From: Paragonimus westermani
Lineage: Eukaryota; Platyhelminthes; Trematoda; Plagiorchiida; Troglotrematidae
Assembly: GCA_008508345.1 (NCBI GenBank)
Contig: QNGE01001268.1
Coordinates: forward strand, 114,903 to 178,902
Reading direction: 5' to 3'
Length of the DNA: 64,000 nucleotides
A model generated the notes under the pieces. It searched no databases. It was not told where the DNA came from and saw only the letters and a program-made list of their open reading frames with translations. Both the position numbers and the translations under genes were made by a program. Positions 61,883-64,000 of the stretch are shown here, piece by piece. Every line of letters starts with the position of its first letter. Position 1 is the stretch's first letter.

Positions 61883-62290
61883 GTGTTTACAAATGACCGA
61901 CTGGCTTCTGAGTTCGATCGCAATGGTACGAACACTGACCAGGTGATTCATTTGACGATTGCGTTACCACAAAACCGAAGGTTAACCGTAGTTCCGATCG
62001 CCATAAACGGGCAATGTGTGTCCTACCTCATAGATACTGAGGCATCCTGCAGCCTGGTAGGATCGGTAGTAGCGACTAATCTGGCAGGACGCAGCTGGCG
62101 CCGCTCACACAGGTTGTGGGCATTGAATGGGACGTCCCTCACTGTTCGGGGACAAGTAGAGATTGATTTGAACATGGCCGGGATGCACCTCAGACACCAA
62201 GTGATGGTCGTCGACTAGTTATCGTGGAACATGGTTCTAGGAGTTGGTGTTATGGAGAGACTAAACTGCCGTATAGTCTTGGTTTAGAGG
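61883..62290 (+). pseudogene. Gypsy aspartic protease remnant, D-T-E in place of D-T-G
   Basis: The frame contains YLIDTEASCSLV (62024-62059), matching the protease start L-I-D-T-G-A-S-x-S-L, but Gly is replaced by Glu at 62039-62041. It continues with LWALNGTSLTVRGQVEIDL and then, after a TAG at 62216-62218, SWNMVLGVGVMERLNCRIV, which matches the D-x-L-x-G-x-D-F-L-x-x-x-x-x-x-I block. The fold is recognisable but the active site is lost. Confidence 0.8.
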
Positions 62291-62429
62291 AAACCGTTCG
62301 TTGGTTAACCAACGACATAGCAACGAGAGTTGGTAGTAAAGACAGGGAAATCTCGGACGAATGAAGTGTTCACTATAGCCCCTCACGCAAACAATATCGA
62401 ATAACAGATATCAGGAATGCTACAGGTTT

Positions 62430-64000
62430 CCAGTGGACGAGCTACTTAAGGACCGTGTGACAAATCTGATCAGATTATGTGGATGTGTTTGCATGGAATT
62501 CGGCAGTGCTAGAGAGAACAGACATGATAAAACACCAGACCGACGCAGGAACTTGCATGCCGATGAGAACATCACCGAGACGGATACCAGCCCAGTATCA
62601 ACCAGAACTACAGATGATAACGCAGATGCTGGAAAATAACATTGTCCAGCCGTCGAATTCATCCTGGGCAGTCCCATTGGTAGTAGTAATAGTAGTAGTA
62701 AGAAGGACGGAAAATTGCGTCTTTGTGTCGATTACCGGCTTCTGAATAGTGCAGCAAAGCGGGACTCGTTCCCCCTTCCGCGTGCAAATGACGTACTCGA
62801 GGTGCTAGGTGGTTCGTGTTGGTTTAGTACACTCGACCTTGCATCCGCTTACTGGCAAGCATGAGTTGACGAGGTAGATAGGAACAAAACAGACTTCACT
62901 CTACCGCTTGGACTGTACGAATTTCAGACAATGCCGTTCGGTCTAGTGAACGCCCCGGCGACACTCCAGTGCCTAATGCAATCAGTACTTCGTGACCTCA
63001 TACCCTAGAAGTGTTTAGTATATCTGGGCGGTGCCATCGTGCATAGCAAATCGCCCCAAGAACACCATGCCAATTTGCGAACCATATTGGACCGTCTCCG
63101 TCAAGTTGGCCTTAAGCTAAACCCGGCTAAGTGCAGGCTGATGCAACAGGGAGCAAACTTTTTGGTACACATCATATCCAAGGACGGCATCCAATCAGGC
63201 CACACCAAGACGACTCGGGTGGAGCACCGACCGATACCACTGACCGTTAGTGAAGTAAGGAGTTTCTTGGGGCTAGCCTCGCACTATCGTCGATTTGTCC
63301 GCGATTTTTCAGGGATCACGGAAACTCCGAATGCCCTACCGGGGAAAGATTGCGAGTACGTATGGACGGAGACGTATCAGCGGAGTTTTGAGCAGTTGAG
63401 GAAGGCGTTGTGCCAGTCTCCAATACAAGCTTTCCCGAATTTCTCCAGAGACGCTGGTGAGTTCATATTAGATACTGATGCGATCGATCATGGCCTCAGG
63501 GCGGTGTTGTCTCAAAGAGATGAGACAGAAAAGGAACACATGATTGCATACAGTAGCAGATCCTTAAACAAACGAGAAAAAAAACCACTGCACCACGAGA
63601 AAGAAGCTATGGCTAGTGTTCTTTGTGAAACAATATCGCCACTACTTGCTTGGGAAAAATTTCACGGTACGGACTGACCACCACTCGGTAACGTGGTTAA
63701 GGAATTCCCGCGATCCAGAAGGCCAGATTACTCGTTAGCAAGAGTATCTGCAGGAGTATACCTCCGATTGCTACCATCGACCAGAAAGACGGCACGGGAA
63801 TGCAGACGCACTGTCTCGAAGACCAGCCCGTGATCATGGGGATTTTCTTACTTGCACTATGCAACACGTGGCACTGGTTAGTCTACAGAATGGAACAGAC
63901 GGATGGGGTGAATTGCAGAAGGATGATCTCCAACTGGAGTTGATTTTTGAGAGAGTTATATGAACCGCGTGGGTTGACAATTGATGCAAAATCACTAACG
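62430..64000 (+). pseudogene. Gypsy RT and RNase H remnant, Y-L-G-G catalytic box
   Basis: The RT begins in frame-disrupted pieces: MLENNIVQPSNSSWAVPLVV (62625-62690), a GTA-repeat expansion, then a CVDYRLL-like block, FSTLDLASAYWQ (62823-62858) and MPFGLVNAPATLQCLM. A TAG at 63006 precedes VYLGGAIVHS, so Y-x-D-D has become YLGG (63021-63032). A long open frame at 63039-63677 then encodes the thumb and connection (VSEVRSFLGLASHYRRFVRD) and the start of RNase H (ILDTDAIDHGLRAVLSQ). After a shift near 63640, RNase H continues with VRTDHHSVTWL and NADALSR to about 63830. This is the best-preserved stretch of the second element. Confidence 0.85.

Larger units (their letters stand above)
60820..64000 (+). 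mobile_element. Second Ty3/gypsy retrotransposon, decayed, truncated by the window end
   Basis: A different gypsy lineage follows in the same orientation. TTACA at 61127-61131 followed directly by a GGCGACCCTGACAGG stretch (61135 onwards) looks like the end of the 5' LTR and the primer-binding site; the LTR itself may begin near 60822, but its left edge is uncertain. Gag (61241), a CCHC-like finger (61811), protease (61883), RT (62430) and RNase H (63450 onwards) follow in order. The RNase H continues to the last bases, so integrase and the 3' LTR would lie outside. Frameshifts and active-site losses make it inactive. Confidence 0.85.

Noticed and set aside
1..64000. CRISPR arrays, bacterial operons, plasmid or phage genes
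   Set aside because: No regularly spaced direct repeats, no operon-like gene packing, and the only gene with clear family identity is an animal transcription factor with introns.

Overview
The window is eukaryotic and non-coding over most of its length. It has multi-kilobase introns with GT-AG borders, no operons or Shine-Dalgarno spacing, and dense, strongly decayed retrotransposon remnants. The retroelement types present (two AP-endonuclease LINE lineages, a further LINE RT piece, a Penelope-like element and several Ty3/gypsy elements) and a MyoD-type gene with a very long N-terminal exon fit a parasitic flatworm, most likely a digenean trematode with a moderate-GC genome. The clade is inferred from these families and was not tested by a database search.

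The one gene I recognise with confidence is a myogenic bHLH factor (MyoD family) on the + strand. Coding exon 1 (15133-16962) encodes a 610-residue low-complexity N-terminus that ends in an acidic stretch. A 5.6 kb phase-0 intron follows. Coding exon 2 (22611-23312) carries the diagnostic His/Cys-rich motif, the myogenic basic region and the helix-loop-helix. Exon 2 ends at a strong donor, so at least one more exon lies downstream; candidates are listed but not proven. The region just upstream of the start codon is rich in E-boxes.

Layout: 1-820 unassigned; 820-1930 LINE remnant; 1931-9190 unassigned; 9190-10000 Penelope-like remnant; 10000-14470 unassigned; 14470-15132 E-box-rich upstream region; 15133-23312 MyoD-type gene; 23313-44880 mostly intron-like or intergenic DNA with a diverged tandem repeat (29.3-29.9 kb), a tRNA-like element (34.0 kb), a LINE RT piece (35.2 kb), three AT microsatellites, a double hairpin (37.5 kb) and a few possible exons of unknown genes; 44.9-45.6 kb a gypsy integrase piece cut by a 295-base N gap; 45.7-49.45 kb a minus-strand LINE split by a 527 bp solo LTR; 51.3-56.5 kb a 2.55 kb segment present twice in near-identical form and joined by single N bases, probably an assembly artefact; 56.5-60.8 kb a decayed gypsy element with gag, protease, RT/RNase H and an almost open integrase; 60.8-64.0 kb a second, different gypsy element that runs off the window.

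No retroelement here looks able to move by itself. In all four RT remnants where the YxDD box can be read, at least one catalytic Asp has changed to Gly, and both gypsy proteases have lost the Gly of D-T/S-G. I found no previously undescribed multi-gene system. The points most worth following are the MyoD gene architecture and its E-box-dense upstream region, the double hairpin, the tRNA-like element and the assembly duplication.
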